Positions 46,009-54,249 of a stretch of DNA of 64,000 bases are shown one piece after another (positions within the stretch are counted from its first letter, which is position 1; every line of letters starts with the position of its first letter). A program made the translations under genes and the position numbers. Source of the stretch: Pseudomonas putida (lineage in GTDB: Bacteria; Pseudomonadota; Gammaproteobacteria; Pseudomonadales; Pseudomonadaceae); the NCBI GenBank assembly GCA_029953615.1, contig CP124529.1, positions 4,862,494-4,926,493 on the forward strand. The letters run 5' to 3'. Below the pieces are notes generated by a model. That model ran no database searches and was not told the DNA's origin. It worked only from the letters and a program-made list of their open reading frames with translations.

Positions 46009-46254
46009 TCAGTATTTTATGTCGCGGGCGCGCTCACGGCCTTGCTGTTTGGTATGGCGTTTGTCCTGCCGGCAGCCGGCGTTGCTTTGCTGGTCGGCGT
46101 GGCGGCAGTCCTGTTTCGTCTGCCGCGCATCCTGGCGGGTTTCCTGCCGGACATCACGGGCCTCACGGCGCCGTTCGGCGCGGTCGGTGGCTGCCCAGGC
46201 CGAGGTGCAGAGCACGGCTAGCATGATGGCGGCGATGAGGCGGGGCGTGTTCAT
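46009..46254 (-). CDS. Small basic exported protein
   Basis: 81 residues: signal peptide MNTPRLIAAIMLAVLCTSAWA, then a mature chain dominated by Arg, Gln, Asp and Lys (DRAERRREARDVRQETRQDARQTKQDC, NAGCRQDKRHTKQQGRERARDIKY). Two Cys (KQDCRHADQQSNAGCRQDK) may pair. The repetitive charged sequence recalls periplasmic helix-rich stress proteins (YdgH/BhsA unrelated); I recognise no family. Convergent with the VIT gene 11 nt away. Confidence 0.7.
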   Translation of the reverse strand: MNTPRLIAAIMLAVLCTSAWAATDRAERRREARDVRQETRQDARQTKQDCRHADQQSNAGCRQDKRHTKQQGRERARDIKY

Positions 46255-46291
46255 CGGGGTGGGCTCCTTCTGGATGCGTTCTTGTGCATGC

Positions 46292-46389
46292 GCCGGCCTC
46301 TTCGCGGGCACGCCCGCTCCCACAGGATCACCACAGGCCTGAACATTGTGGAGTACCGGTGGGAGCGGGCGTGCCCGCGAAAGGGCCGG
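46292..46389. repeat. REP pair (cgcgggc subtype)
   Basis: 'ccggcctcttcgcgggcacg' faces 'cgtgcccgcgaaagggccgg' upstream of the small basic protein gene. The remaining ~155 nt up to the DUF3300 gene hold its promoter region with no gene visible. Confidence 0.85.
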
Positions 46390-46547
46390 TACAGTCAATT
46401 ACAGATCTCAGCCCGGCCCTGATATAGATTCAAAAGCAGCAACCACCCCATCCATTAGAGCGCGAAAAGTTTGCGCCCGCGCATCTGGCCAAAAGCAGCG
46501 CCATTGCTACCCTTAACCCACGCGGTCAGATCTCATGGAGAGAAGCG

Positions 46548-48011
46548 ATGCGCATCCCGTTGTCAGCGGTCCTGTCGGTAGTTCTGTATCTTGGCGCCAC
46601 GCCCGGCTTGGTGCTGGCAGAAGACGTTCCTGCCCCCGACCCGGCACCACAAGCCGACACGGTCGCGGCCAAGGACCCTGTGTTCACCCAGGAGCAACTG
46701 GACCAGATGCTCGCGCCCATCGCGCTGTATCCCGATGCGCTGCTGGCACAGGTATTGATGGCTTCCACTTATCCGGGGCAAGTGAGCGAAGCGGTGACCT
46801 GGTCCAAGGCCAACCCCAAGGCCACTGGTGACGATGCCGTCAAGAAGGTGGCGAACCAGCCTTGGGACCCTAGCGTACAAGCGCTGGTGGCCTTCCCGCA
46901 GGTGTTGGCAACCCTGGGTCAGGACCCGGTCTGGGTGCAGCGCCTGGGCGACGCCTTCCTCGCGCAGCCCGACGATGTCATGGGCGGGGTGCAGCGCCTG
47001 CGTCACCAGGCCCAGGCCGCCGGCAACCTGCAGAGCAACCAGTACCAGAACGTGACTGTGCAGACCGCGCCAGCAACAGCACAGGCCTCCAGCGGTAGCA
47101 GCACCCAGGTCGTCAAGACCAGCAGCCCGCCCACCACCATCATCATCGAGCCGTCCGACCCGCAAGTGGTGTACGTGCCCAGCTACAACCCGACTACCAC
47201 CTACGGCACCTGGGCCTACCCGGCATCTCCGCCGGCGTACTACCCGCCACCGCCCATGTACTATCCTGGTTCCGCGCTGGTGGCGGGCCTCGCCTTCGGT
47301 ACTGGCGTGGCGATCGTTGCCTCGCTGTGGGGTGACTGCGACTGGGGCAACAATGACATCGACATCGACGTCAACCGCTACAACAACATCAACGCCAACA
47401 ACCGCATCACCAACAACCAGAACAAATGGCAGCACAACGCCGCCAACCGCGACGGCGTGCCATACCGCGACTCCCGCAGCCGCCAGCAGTACGGTCGCCA
47501 GCTGGATGGCGCCACCCAGCGAACTGCCTTCCGTGGTGACGACGCGCAGCGCGCCCAGGCGCGGGACAAGGCCCGGGCGTCGATGGACCGGGCCGGCATC
47601 GAACGGCCGGCCACCAGCAACCGACAGGCACGCCAGCAGATGCGCGAGGCGCAGGCGGGCAATACGGTCGGCAACCGCATGCAGCCCCGCAGCGACAACC
47701 CGAGGGCAACCGACCGCCGCCAGGACACCCGCACTACCCAGGCCAGGCAGCAGAACAACCAGGTGAACCAGCGCAGGCAGGGCGAAGGCGAGGGGCGGCA
47801 ACTGGCGCAAAACCGGCCCGCCAACACCGCCGGCCGGGCGCGTAACAACGCCTTCGCCGGCGTGCGTTCGCCCTTGAGCACCAGCGCGCAGGCCAGCCGT
47901 GGCCGTACCAGCCAGTCGTTCGCCCAGCGCCCGAGCGCATCGCGTGCTGCCGGGCACCAGATTTCCCGGCCCAGTGCGCCCGCACGCCGTGGCGGAGGTG
48001 GCCGTCGATGA
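46548..48011 (+). CDS. DUF3300 domain exported protein with low-complexity C-terminal half
   Basis: 487 residues. Signal peptide MRIPLSAVLSVVLYLGATPGLVLA, then the DUF3300 core: FTQEQLDQMLAPIALYPDALLAQVLMASTYPGQVSEAVTWSKANPKATGDDAVKKVANQPWDPSVQALVAFPQVLATLGQDPVWVQRLGDAF and IIIEPSDPQVVYVPSYNPTTTYG. A short hydrophobic segment (GSALVAGLAFGTGVAIVASLWG) is followed by an Asn/Asp-rich tract (NNDIDIDVNRYNNINANNRI) and an Arg/Gln/Ala-rich tail. It is ATGA-coupled to the DUF2950 gene. Function unknown; probably envelope-associated. Confidence 0.88.
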   Translation: MRIPLSAVLSVVLYLGATPGLVLAEDVPAPDPAPQADTVAAKDPVFTQEQLDQMLAPIALYPDALLAQVLMASTYPGQVSEAVTWSKANPKATGDDAVKKVANQPWDPSVQALVAFPQVLATLGQDPVWVQRLGDAFLAQPDDVMGGVQRLRHQAQAAGNLQSNQYQNVTVQTAPATAQASSGSSTQVVKTSSPPTTIIIEPSDPQVVYVPSYNPTTTYGTWAYPASPPAYYPPPPMYYPGSALVAGLAFGTGVAIVASLWGDCDWGNNDIDIDVNRYNNINANNRITNNQNKWQHNAANRDGVPYRDSRSRQQYGRQLDGATQRTAFRGDDAQRAQARDKARASMDRAGIERPATSNRQARQQMREAQAGNTVGNRMQPRSDNPRATDRRQDTRTTQARQQNNQVNQRRQGEGEGRQLAQNRPANTAGRARNNAFAGVRSPLSTSAQASRGRTSQSFAQRPSASRAAGHQISRPSAPARRGGGGRR

Positions 48012-48895
48012 ACCGTCAATCGCTAGCAGCACTGCTTTTCACCGCCGGTATCGCCTGGTCAACCCTGGCCGCTGCGCAGGAGGCATTCCCGACGCCAGAG
48101 AAGGCCGTGGAAGCCTTTGTTGCGGCACTGGGCCAGGCGCAACCGGATGAAGCCCGCCTGGCTCAATTGCTGGGTGATGACTGGCGTACCTACATACCGC
48201 GTGGCGGCGTGCAACGCAGTGATGTGGACACATTCCTGGAGCAGTACCGCGCACAGCACAGCATCGACATGTCGGGGGCGAACAAGGCCATTCTCGCGGT
48301 AGGGAGTGATCACTGGACGCTGCCCATACCGTTGAGCAAAGGTAGCCAGGGCTGGCGTTTCGACCTCAAGGCCGGCAGCGCCGAAATCCGCGCCCGGCGC
48401 ATTGGTCGCAACGAACTGGGTGCCATGCAGTCGATGCTGGCCTATCACGATGCGCAGATGGAGTACGCCACCCAGGACCACAACGGCAACGGTGCGCTGG
48501 AGTACGCGCAGAAGATTTTCAGCGAGCCCGGCAAGCATGACGGGCTGTACTGGGATGACGATGGCCAGGTCAGCCCGCTGGGCCCGTTGTTCGGCCAGGA
48601 CATGGTCGGCGATGCCTGGTATGGCTACCATTTTCGCATCCTTGACGCGCAAGGCCCATCTGCCCCCGGCGGTGCCTACAGCTATCTGATCGGCAACCAG
48701 ATGAGTCGCGGCTTCGCCATGGTTGCCTGGCCGGCCAGGTACGATGACACCGGGGTGATGAGCTTCATGATCAGCCATGACGGCGAGGTGTTCGAAAAAG
48801 ACCTCGGCCCCCACGGGGACAAGCTGGCCAAGGAGATGAAACGCTTCGACCCGGATGACAGCTGGAAGGTGGTGGATGTGCCTGCGGGGGATTGA
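48008..48895 (+). CDS. DUF2950 domain exported protein
   Basis: 295 residues with signal peptide MNRQSLAALLFTAGIAWSTLAAA. The DUF2950 pattern is seen as FPTPEKAVEAFVAALGQ, RNELGAMQSMLAYHDAQMEYATQDHNGNGALEYAQKIFSEPGKHDGLYWD and GGAYSYLIGNQMSRGFAMVAWPARYDDTGVMSFMISHDGEVFEKDLGP. Its ATG overlaps the stop of the DUF3300 gene (ATGA), and the two families co-occur in proteobacteria, so they likely work together in the envelope. Role not known. Confidence 0.9.
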   Translation: MNRQSLAALLFTAGIAWSTLAAAQEAFPTPEKAVEAFVAALGQAQPDEARLAQLLGDDWRTYIPRGGVQRSDVDTFLEQYRAQHSIDMSGANKAILAVGSDHWTLPIPLSKGSQGWRFDLKAGSAEIRARRIGRNELGAMQSMLAYHDAQMEYATQDHNGNGALEYAQKIFSEPGKHDGLYWDDDGQVSPLGPLFGQDMVGDAWYGYHFRILDAQGPSAPGGAYSYLIGNQMSRGFAMVAWPARYDDTGVMSFMISHDGEVFEKDLGPHGDKLAKEMKRFDPDDSWKVVDVPAGD

Positions 48896-48924
48896 CCCTG
48901 TGCGATCCGGCAAGCAATGACGGC

Positions 48925-49779
48925 CTATGGCCCCAACATCCGCTCTACCAGCCACTGCCCAGCCGGCCCCAGTGCGCGCCGGCTGGACCAGACCACATCC
49001 ATATCAACCCGTCGCGGGTACCCAGCCACCTGCAGTTCCACCAAGCCACCGCCAAACCGTGCCACCAGTGCCCTGGGCAGTTCGGCCCAGCCGAACCCGC
49101 GCACGGCGAATTCCAGCAGGGTGAGGTAGTCCGGTGCCGACCAGGCCTGGCCACGACCCTGGTGCAAGCTTGGAGCATAGGTCTTTATATACAGCTGCCT
49201 GACGGTTTCCAGGTGCTGCGTCTGCACCTTGGGCAAAGCCGCCAACGGGTGCCCGCTGGCTACGTACACGCCAAACTCGGCCTGCTCGGGCAGGCGTGCC
49301 ACGGCAACGTCTGCGGGGTAGCCGGGCTGCGTGGCAAGAATGCCGATGTGTGCCAGGCCCTGCTGGATCAGTTCGATCACATCGGCATCTTCGGACGGGC
49401 CGCAGCGCAGTTCGGTATGCGGGTAGTGCTGGGCGAAGCGGGCCATCACCGCGCCCTGGAAGGTCACGCTGTAACTGTCCGACATCACTACCGAGACCAG
49501 CGCCTCGACGTTTTCCGCCAGCCTGACGGCCAGGGCATCGAGCTGGGCGCTGGCATCGAGAATTGCCTCGACATGGCTCAGCACCTGCCGCCCAGCCTCG
49601 TTCAGCGCGGGGTGGCGGCCGCCACGGTCGAACAGTGGGCAACCCACATCGGTCTCGAAATTGGCGATGGCAATGCTGATGGTGGACTGGCTTTTGCGCA
49701 GCTTGCGCGCCGCAGCGGAAAACGAACCCAGCGATGCGGCTTCGACAAAGGCGACCAGGGCTTCGGGTGAGTAGCGCAT
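48925..49779 (-). CDS. LysR-family transcriptional regulator
   Basis: 284 residues. Winged helix YSPEALVAFVEAASLGSFSAAARKLRKSQSTISIAIANFETDVGCPLFDRGGRHPALNEAGRQVL, then effector domain (VVMSDSYSVTFQGAVMARFAQHYPHTELRCGP, LIQQGLAHIGILATQ, GFGWAELPRALVARFGGG). It is divergent from the PACE exporter gene with a 92-nt gap, which is the usual arrangement for LysR control of PACE pumps. ATG 49779 used; the longer frame has no family match. Confidence 0.92.
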   Translation of the reverse strand: MRYSPEALVAFVEAASLGSFSAAARKLRKSQSTISIAIANFETDVGCPLFDRGGRHPALNEAGRQVLSHVEAILDASAQLDALAVRLAENVEALVSVVMSDSYSVTFQGAVMARFAQHYPHTELRCGPSEDADVIELIQQGLAHIGILATQPGYPADVAVARLPEQAEFGVYVASGHPLAALPKVQTQHLETVRQLYIKTYAPSLHQGRGQAWSAPDYLTLLEFAVRGFGWAELPRALVARFGGGLVELQVAGYPRRVDMDVVWSSRRALGPAGQWLVERMLGP

Positions 49780-49871
49780 TGTATTGATAAAACCGATGGG
49801 AGCTATTTCGCGAGTATCGGTTCTGTCAAAGAAAATAGGAAGCACGACTCACGCAATGGATGGAATGTGCA

Positions 49872-50300
49872 ATGAAAAACGTGTCTTTCACCGAACGCCT
49901 GGTTCACGCCGTCGGTTATGAAGTGTTCGCCGTGCTGCTGTGCGCGCCGCTGTTGTCCTGGATCATGGGCAAATCGCTGGCGACGGCGGGGGCGCTGGCG
50001 GTGATCCTGTCGGTGATCGCCATGCTGTGGAACATTGTCTACAACGCGCTGGTCGATCGTTATGTGCAGACCGAGCGTATCCACTGGAAGGCCCGCGCGC
50101 GGTTTGTGCATGGTCTGGGCTTTGAAGCCGGATTGGTGGTTTGGTGCCTGCCGGTGGCGGCGTGGATGCTGGACATTTCGCTGCTGCAGGCGTTCATGGT
50201 GGAGCTGGGCTTTTTCGTGATCATCCTGCCCTACACCGTGCTGTACAACTGGGCCTTCGACAAAGCCCGGCACCTGCTGATGCAGCGTCGCCTTGCATAA
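49872..50300 (+). CDS. PACE-family multidrug/biocide efflux transporter
   Basis: 142 residues, four membrane helices forming two tandem bacterial transmembrane pair domains: FTERLVHAVGYEVFAVLLCAPLLSWIMGKSLATAGALAVILSVIAMLWNIVYNALVD and ARFVHGLGFEAGLVVWCLPVAAWMLDISLLQAFMVELGFFVIILPYTVLYNWAFD. The RxxHaxxFE (RFVHGLGFE), WNxxYN (WNIVYN) and YNWxFD motifs are diagnostic of PACE, including the functional Glu. AceI-like members export chlorhexidine or short polyamines in proton antiport. Divergent LysR likely regulates it. Confidence 0.93.
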   Translation: MKNVSFTERLVHAVGYEVFAVLLCAPLLSWIMGKSLATAGALAVILSVIAMLWNIVYNALVDRYVQTERIHWKARARFVHGLGFEAGLVVWCLPVAAWMLDISLLQAFMVELGFFVIILPYTVLYNWAFDKARHLLMQRRLA

Positions 50301-50307
50301 GCCCTTC

Positions 50308-50398
50308 CTTGTGGGAGCGGGCATGCCCGCGAACACCGGCGAAGCCGGTGCCAGCCACCGAGCCGACTGGTTCGCGGGCGCGCTCGCTCCCACAGGGA
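50308..50398. repeat. REP pair (cgcgggc subtype)
   Basis: 'tgtgggagcgggcatgcccg' faces 'cgcgggcgcgctcgctccca' between the PACE gene and the shared terminator. Confidence 0.85.
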
Positions 50399-50423
50399 CA
50401 TGTCTTTCGAGCATGAGTGCGCA

Positions 50424-50461
50424 AAAAACGGGGCATGCCATCGCTGGCATGCCCCGTTTTT
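50424..50461. terminator. Strong bidirectional terminator shared by PACE gene and ilvE
   Basis: Perfect 17-bp inverted repeat with flanking A and T runs: arms AAAAACGGGGCATGCCA and TGGCATGCCCCGTTTTT around TCGC. Termination is expected for both converging transcripts. Confidence 0.9.
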
Positions 50462-50478
50462 CAAACCGTCAAAGCGCC

Positions 50479-51498
50479 TCAGGCAACCTTGACGATCCAG
50501 CCTGCGGGCGCTTCCACGTCACCGCTCTGGATACCGGTCAGCTCGTTGTAGAGCTTCTGGGTAACCGGGCCGACCTTTTCCAGGTCATGGAACACGTGCA
50601 GCTTGCCGTTGTACTCGATGCCGCCGATCGGGGTGATCACCGCAGCGGTACCGCAGGCGCCGGCTTCGATGAAGCGGTCCAGCTTGTTGATTTCCACATC
50701 GCCTTCGATCACGGTCAGGCCCAGGCGCGATTGCGCCAGTTCCATCAGCGACAGGCGGGTGATACCTGGCAGCACCGAGGCCGATTTCGGGGTGACGAAC
50801 TCGTTGTTGGCGGTGATGCCGAAGAAGTTGGCCGAACCGACTTCCTCGATCTTGGTGTGAGTCAGCGGATCGAGGTAGATGGCGTCGGCGAAGTTGGCTT
50901 TCTTCGCTTCCGCGCCCGGCTGCAGGCTGGCGGCGTAGTTGCCACCGACCTTGGCCGCGCCGGTGCCTTGCGGGGCCGCGCGGTCGAAGCTGGAAATCTG
51001 GAAATTGTGCGGCTTCATGCCGCCCTTGAAGTACGAGCCAACCGGGATGGCGAAGATCGAGAAGATGAACTCGGGGGCGGTGCGCACGCCAATGTTGTCA
51101 CCTGTGCCGATCACGAACGGACGCAGGTAGAGGGCGCCTTTGCCATGCGGCGGCACGAACTTCTCGTTGGCCTTGACCACTTGCTTGCACGCCTCGATGA
51201 ACACATCGGTCGGCACCTGCGGCATCAGCAGGCGGGCGCAGCTGCGCTGCATGCGGGCGGCGTTCTGGTCCGGGCGGAACAGGTTGATCGAACCGTCCTT
51301 GCAACGGTAGGCCTTCAGGCCCTCGAAGCACTGCTGGCCGTAGTGCAGGGCAGTGGAGCCTTCACTGATGTGCAGTACGTTGTCTTCGGTCAGGGTGCCT
51401 TTGTCCCACTCGCCATTGCGCCATACGGACAGGTAGCGTTTGTCGGTCTTGATGTAGTCGAAACCGAGCTTGTCCCAATTAATGCTTTCGTTGCTCAT
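50479..51498 (-). CDS. ilvE: Branched-chain amino acid aminotransferase
   Basis: 339 residues, class IV aminotransferase (class II BCAT length). The PLP-lysine is in GTGAAKVGGNYAAS, with EGLKAYRCKDGSINLFRPDQNAARMQRSCARLLMP, ALYLRPFVIGTGDNIGVRTAPEFIFSIFAIPVGSYFKGG and FITPIGGIEYNG-type end (CGTAAVITPIGGIEYNGKLHVF). It transfers amino groups between glutamate and the 2-oxo acids of leucine, isoleucine and valine. Start ATG 51498; upstream is the convergent-free promoter region, the ABC-F gene ends 137 nt upstream. Terminator at its 3' end. Confidence 0.96.
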   Translation of the reverse strand: MSNESINWDKLGFDYIKTDKRYLSVWRNGEWDKGTLTEDNVLHISEGSTALHYGQQCFEGLKAYRCKDGSINLFRPDQNAARMQRSCARLLMPQVPTDVFIEACKQVVKANEKFVPPHGKGALYLRPFVIGTGDNIGVRTAPEFIFSIFAIPVGSYFKGGMKPHNFQISSFDRAAPQGTGAAKVGGNYAASLQPGAEAKKANFADAIYLDPLTHTKIEEVGSANFFGITANNEFVTPKSASVLPGITRLSLMELAQSRLGLTVIEGDVEINKLDRFIEAGACGTAAVITPIGGIEYNGKLHVFHDLEKVGPVTQKLYNELTGIQSGDVEAPAGWIVKVA

Positions 51499-51634
51499 GA
51501 CACCCTCATTGTCTTGCAGGTGCCCGATCGCTCGGGCTGCTGTTATATGCGCACCACGCCACCATAATACATCCGTGGCAGATCGGGAACGGCCAGTCAC
51601 GAATTGATAGCCTGCAATGCATTTTTTTCGTTTG

Positions 51635-53212
51635 CTACAGCTGCAGGTACGCGTCAAGCGCCAGGTTTTGCAGCAATACCGCGTCGTGCGAGGCCACCAC
51701 CAGCGCCCCGCGAAACTGCCCGAGCATGCGCTCCAGGGCTGCTAGTGATGGCAGGTCCAGGTGATTGCCGGGTTCGTCCAGCAACAACAGGTCGAGCGGT
51801 CGTTCTCGGTACAGCACGGCGGCCAGTGCCGCCTTCATCCGCTCACCACCACTTAGCAGGCCGCTGGGCAGTTCGATACGGGCCGCATCCAGGCCCAGTT
51901 GCGCCAGGCGGCTGCGCAAGTCGCCCTGGGCCAGTGTCGGATTCGCCTTGCTCAGGTGGTCGAGCACGCTGGTATCGCTGGGTAATGCGCTGCAGTGCTG
52001 GTCGAGCAGGGCGGTTTCGCCACTGAGGCGCAGATTCTCGGGCGGTGCTGGCAATTCACCGTTCAGCAGCTTGAGCAGGGTAGACTTGCCACTGCCGTTG
52101 GCGCCGGCCAGGCCCAAACGCTGGCCCAGGCACAAGCGCAGGTTCAGTGGTTTGCGCGTGCCGTGGGGCAGGCGCAGCGCCTGCAGGGCCAGCACTTCCC
52201 GGCCCGGATGGCGCTGTGGCGTGGGTGCGTGCAGGGTAATGGCACTGTCCTGCCCGACTTTGCGAGAGGCGTCACGCACTTTGCCCTGCAGCGCCTGCCG
52301 GGCATCACGATGGTCGCGGCGCTGCTTGCCCGCAGTGGACTGGCTGCGTTCCTGCTGGCGGTCGATCAGGATCTTGGCCTGGTTGGCATGCCTGGCGTTG
52401 CGCCCGGCGCGGGCTTGGTGACGTTCCAGGTCTTCGCGCTGGCGTTGCAGTTCGCGCATCTGGCGTTGTTGCTCCTGTTTCAGGCGGGCAAGTTGCTGTT
52501 GGGCCTGCGCAGTCTGGCTGGCTTTCCGGGCCGAATAGAAGCTGTAGTTGCCGCCATAGGCCTGCAAGCCCAGGCTGGACAACTCGACGATGCGCGCCAT
52601 GTGGGCGAGCAGGCCGCGATCATGGCTGATCACCAGCAAGCCTCGGTCCCAGGCTTGGATCATGCTCAGCAGTTGGGCGCGGGCGTTGCTGTCCAGGTGA
52701 TTGCTCGGTTCGTCGAGGATCAGGTAGTCCGCTTCGCTGAGCCAGGCGCCGACCAGCGCCACGCGCATGGCCTGACCGCCGCTCAGGCTGTGGGCGGGCT
52801 GGTGCCAGTCAAGCTGCCCCAGGCCGTGCCGTTGCAGCTGCCCCTGCAATTGCTCGCGGATATCCCAGCGTTCGCCAACGGTGTCGAAGTCACTGGCTGC
52901 GACGCTGCCTTGCTCGATGCGCTCCAGCGCAGCGAGCACCGAGCCCACCTGGGCCAGGTCGGCAACCGTGGTGCTGTGCTCGATCACTTGCTGGTCCAGA
53001 AGATGGATGCGCCCAAGGCGCCGACACTGGCCCCTGCTGGGCTCGCGCTGGCCGGCAAGTATCTGCCCGAGCAGGCTCTTGCCCACGCCGTTGCGCCCGA
53101 CCAGGCCGGTGCGGCGTTGGTCGAAGGTTTCGCTGAGGTCGGTAAACAACAGCCTGCCGTCAGGCAAGGCCAAGGAGACGCTGTCCAGCGTCAGGATCGA
53201 CATGTTCGTCAT
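51635..53212 (-). CDS. ABC-F family ATPase
   Basis: 525 residues with two ATP-binding cassettes and no membrane segment. First: GLVGRNGVGKSLLGQIL (Walker A), HSLSGGQAMRVALVGAWLSEADYLILDEPSNHLD (signature, Walker B). Second: GLAGANGSGKSTLLKLL, LLSGGERMKAALAAVLYRERPLDLLLLDEPGNHLD. Between them is a charged linker (QQLARLKQEQQRQMRELQRQREDLERHQARAGRNARHANQAKILIDRQ) that, in ABC-F proteins, contacts the ribosome. The family acts on translation or antibiotic resistance; which subfamily is unclear. ATG 53212 used, with ATG 53203 as alternative. Confidence 0.93.
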   Translation of the reverse strand: MTNMSILTLDSVSLALPDGRLLFTDLSETFDQRRTGLVGRNGVGKSLLGQILAGQREPSRGQCRRLGRIHLLDQQVIEHSTTVADLAQVGSVLAALERIEQGSVAASDFDTVGERWDIREQLQGQLQRHGLGQLDWHQPAHSLSGGQAMRVALVGAWLSEADYLILDEPSNHLDSNARAQLLSMIQAWDRGLLVISHDRGLLAHMARIVELSSLGLQAYGGNYSFYSARKASQTAQAQQQLARLKQEQQRQMRELQRQREDLERHQARAGRNARHANQAKILIDRQQERSQSTAGKQRRDHRDARQALQGKVRDASRKVGQDSAITLHAPTPQRHPGREVLALQALRLPHGTRKPLNLRLCLGQRLGLAGANGSGKSTLLKLLNGELPAPPENLRLSGETALLDQHCSALPSDTSVLDHLSKANPTLAQGDLRSRLAQLGLDAARIELPSGLLSGGERMKAALAAVLYRERPLDLLLLDEPGNHLDLPSLAALERMLGQFRGALVVASHDAVLLQNLALDAYLQL

Positions 53213-53392
53213 GCACAACTCCACAAATGCCGCGACATCTCCGGGGCGAACCGGAGGCTGAAGACTGGCCGTCGAAGGGACGGCGGCATCAATGGCGCAT
53301 TGGACGAATACCTCGTAACAGGGGAATGCGTAGCCTAACGGATAGAGACAGCGTTGTCGCGGGAAAACAGATTCCGCAAGTGCGCCACGGAC

Positions 53393-53438
53393 CCTGTGGG
53401 AGCGGGCGTGCCCGCGAACACCGGCGAAGCCGGTGCCC
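53393..53438. repeat. Single REP element
   Basis: 'ccctgtgggagcgggcgtgc' continuing to 'cccgcgaacaccggcgaagc', one half-unit without a facing partner, in the 266-nt gap upstream of the ABC-F gene. The rest of that gap shows no gene. Confidence 0.7.
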
Positions 53439-53478
53439 AGTGCAGGCAGGAAGCGCCAGAACCGCGCATGCCCCTGGT

Positions 53479-53838
53479 TCAGCGCCCCATCAAGCGCTTG
53501 CTCCAGTCGCCCCCGTGGCTCTGCTGGCAGGCCTCTTCACTGTCAAACCGAACATGCCAGGCCGGATGGTCCAGCTGAATGCCGGCCTGCTCCAGCGCAA
53601 GGCCCGTCAGCGCCAGCATGCGCACCTTCGCGTCGCCCGCCAAGGCGGTGGCCTTGTCGGCCTCTCGCTCGAACACCCAGGTAATGCGCAGGCTGGCCGG
53701 AAAATCTTCGGGAGCCAGACGGTGGGTAAGCCAGCTGAAACCAACGATTTCCGCCTTTGCTGTTTCGCAGGCATCGGTCAGGCAAACCACCAGTTCACGC
53801 TCCAGGCGTGCAATATCGCGCTTGTTCAGGGGTTTCAC
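53479..53838 (-). CDS. Conserved hypothetical protein
   Basis: 119 residues from a GTG at 53838, no signal peptide or helix: starts MKPLNKRDIARLERELVVCLTDACETAKAEIVGFSWLTHRLAPEDFPASLRITWVFERE, continues KATALAGDAKVRMLALTGLALEQAGIQL and ends with DSEEACQQSHGGDWSKRLMGR. The pattern is of a small alpha/beta protein conserved near cob genes in pseudomonads as far as I recall. The open frame extends upstream to 54105 across the cobalamin riboswitch, so I reject the longer form. Divergent from the riboswitch. Function unknown. Confidence 0.7.
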   Translation of the reverse strand: MKPLNKRDIARLERELVVCLTDACETAKAEIVGFSWLTHRLAPEDFPASLRITWVFEREADKATALAGDAKVRMLALTGLALEQAGIQLDHPAWHVRFDSEEACQQSHGGDWSKRLMGR

Positions 53839-53944
53839 CGGTGGGCCTCGCTGCTCAAAGCCACCACTGTAACGCAGTCGCGCCAATTGTTGTCGGCCGG
53901 CCCGACAGCAATGGTTGACCACCCGCCAGCCACTGCGTAGCCTT

Positions 53945-54140
53945 GCCACTTCGAGGTTCTTCGGCCAGGCCGAAGCTAAGACGGGAACGCGGTACAAGCC
54001 GCGGCTGCCCCCGCAACTGTAAGCACCGACAACGGATCGACACAGCCACTGCGCCCGCGCGCGGGAAGGCGTCATCCCGCCAGCCTGCTGCTCCAGCGGG
54101 CACATGGAACGGTGCGAGCCAGGAGACCTGCCTCGTCACG
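53945..54140 (+). promoter_or_regulatory. Cobalamin (AdoCbl-type) riboswitch controlling cobW-cobN-chlID
   Basis: The conserved cores occur in order: 'aagacgggaacgcggt' (53979 region), 'gccgcggctgcccccgcaac' then 'tgtaa', 'gccactgc', 'gggaaggcg', and the B12 box 'gcgagccaggagacctgcc' at 54115-54133. The element ends about 115 nt before the cobW start. In Gram-negative bacteria it lowers expression of cobalamin synthesis/import genes when B12 is high, usually by hiding the ribosome site. Confidence 0.9.
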
Positions 54141-54249
54141 TTTTCGACTTTCAACCGGGCGGGGTGATCCGGTGGCGAACAAGCCCGGCCGGCCTGGCCC
54201 GCGGCTGTCGTCCTGCATGCCCGCGCCACACTGCCAAGGGCAATGCGAC

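Noticed and set aside
53839..54105. N-terminal extension of the hypothetical protein at 53479-53838
   Set aside because: It runs antisense through the cobalamin riboswitch and has no conserved sequence.
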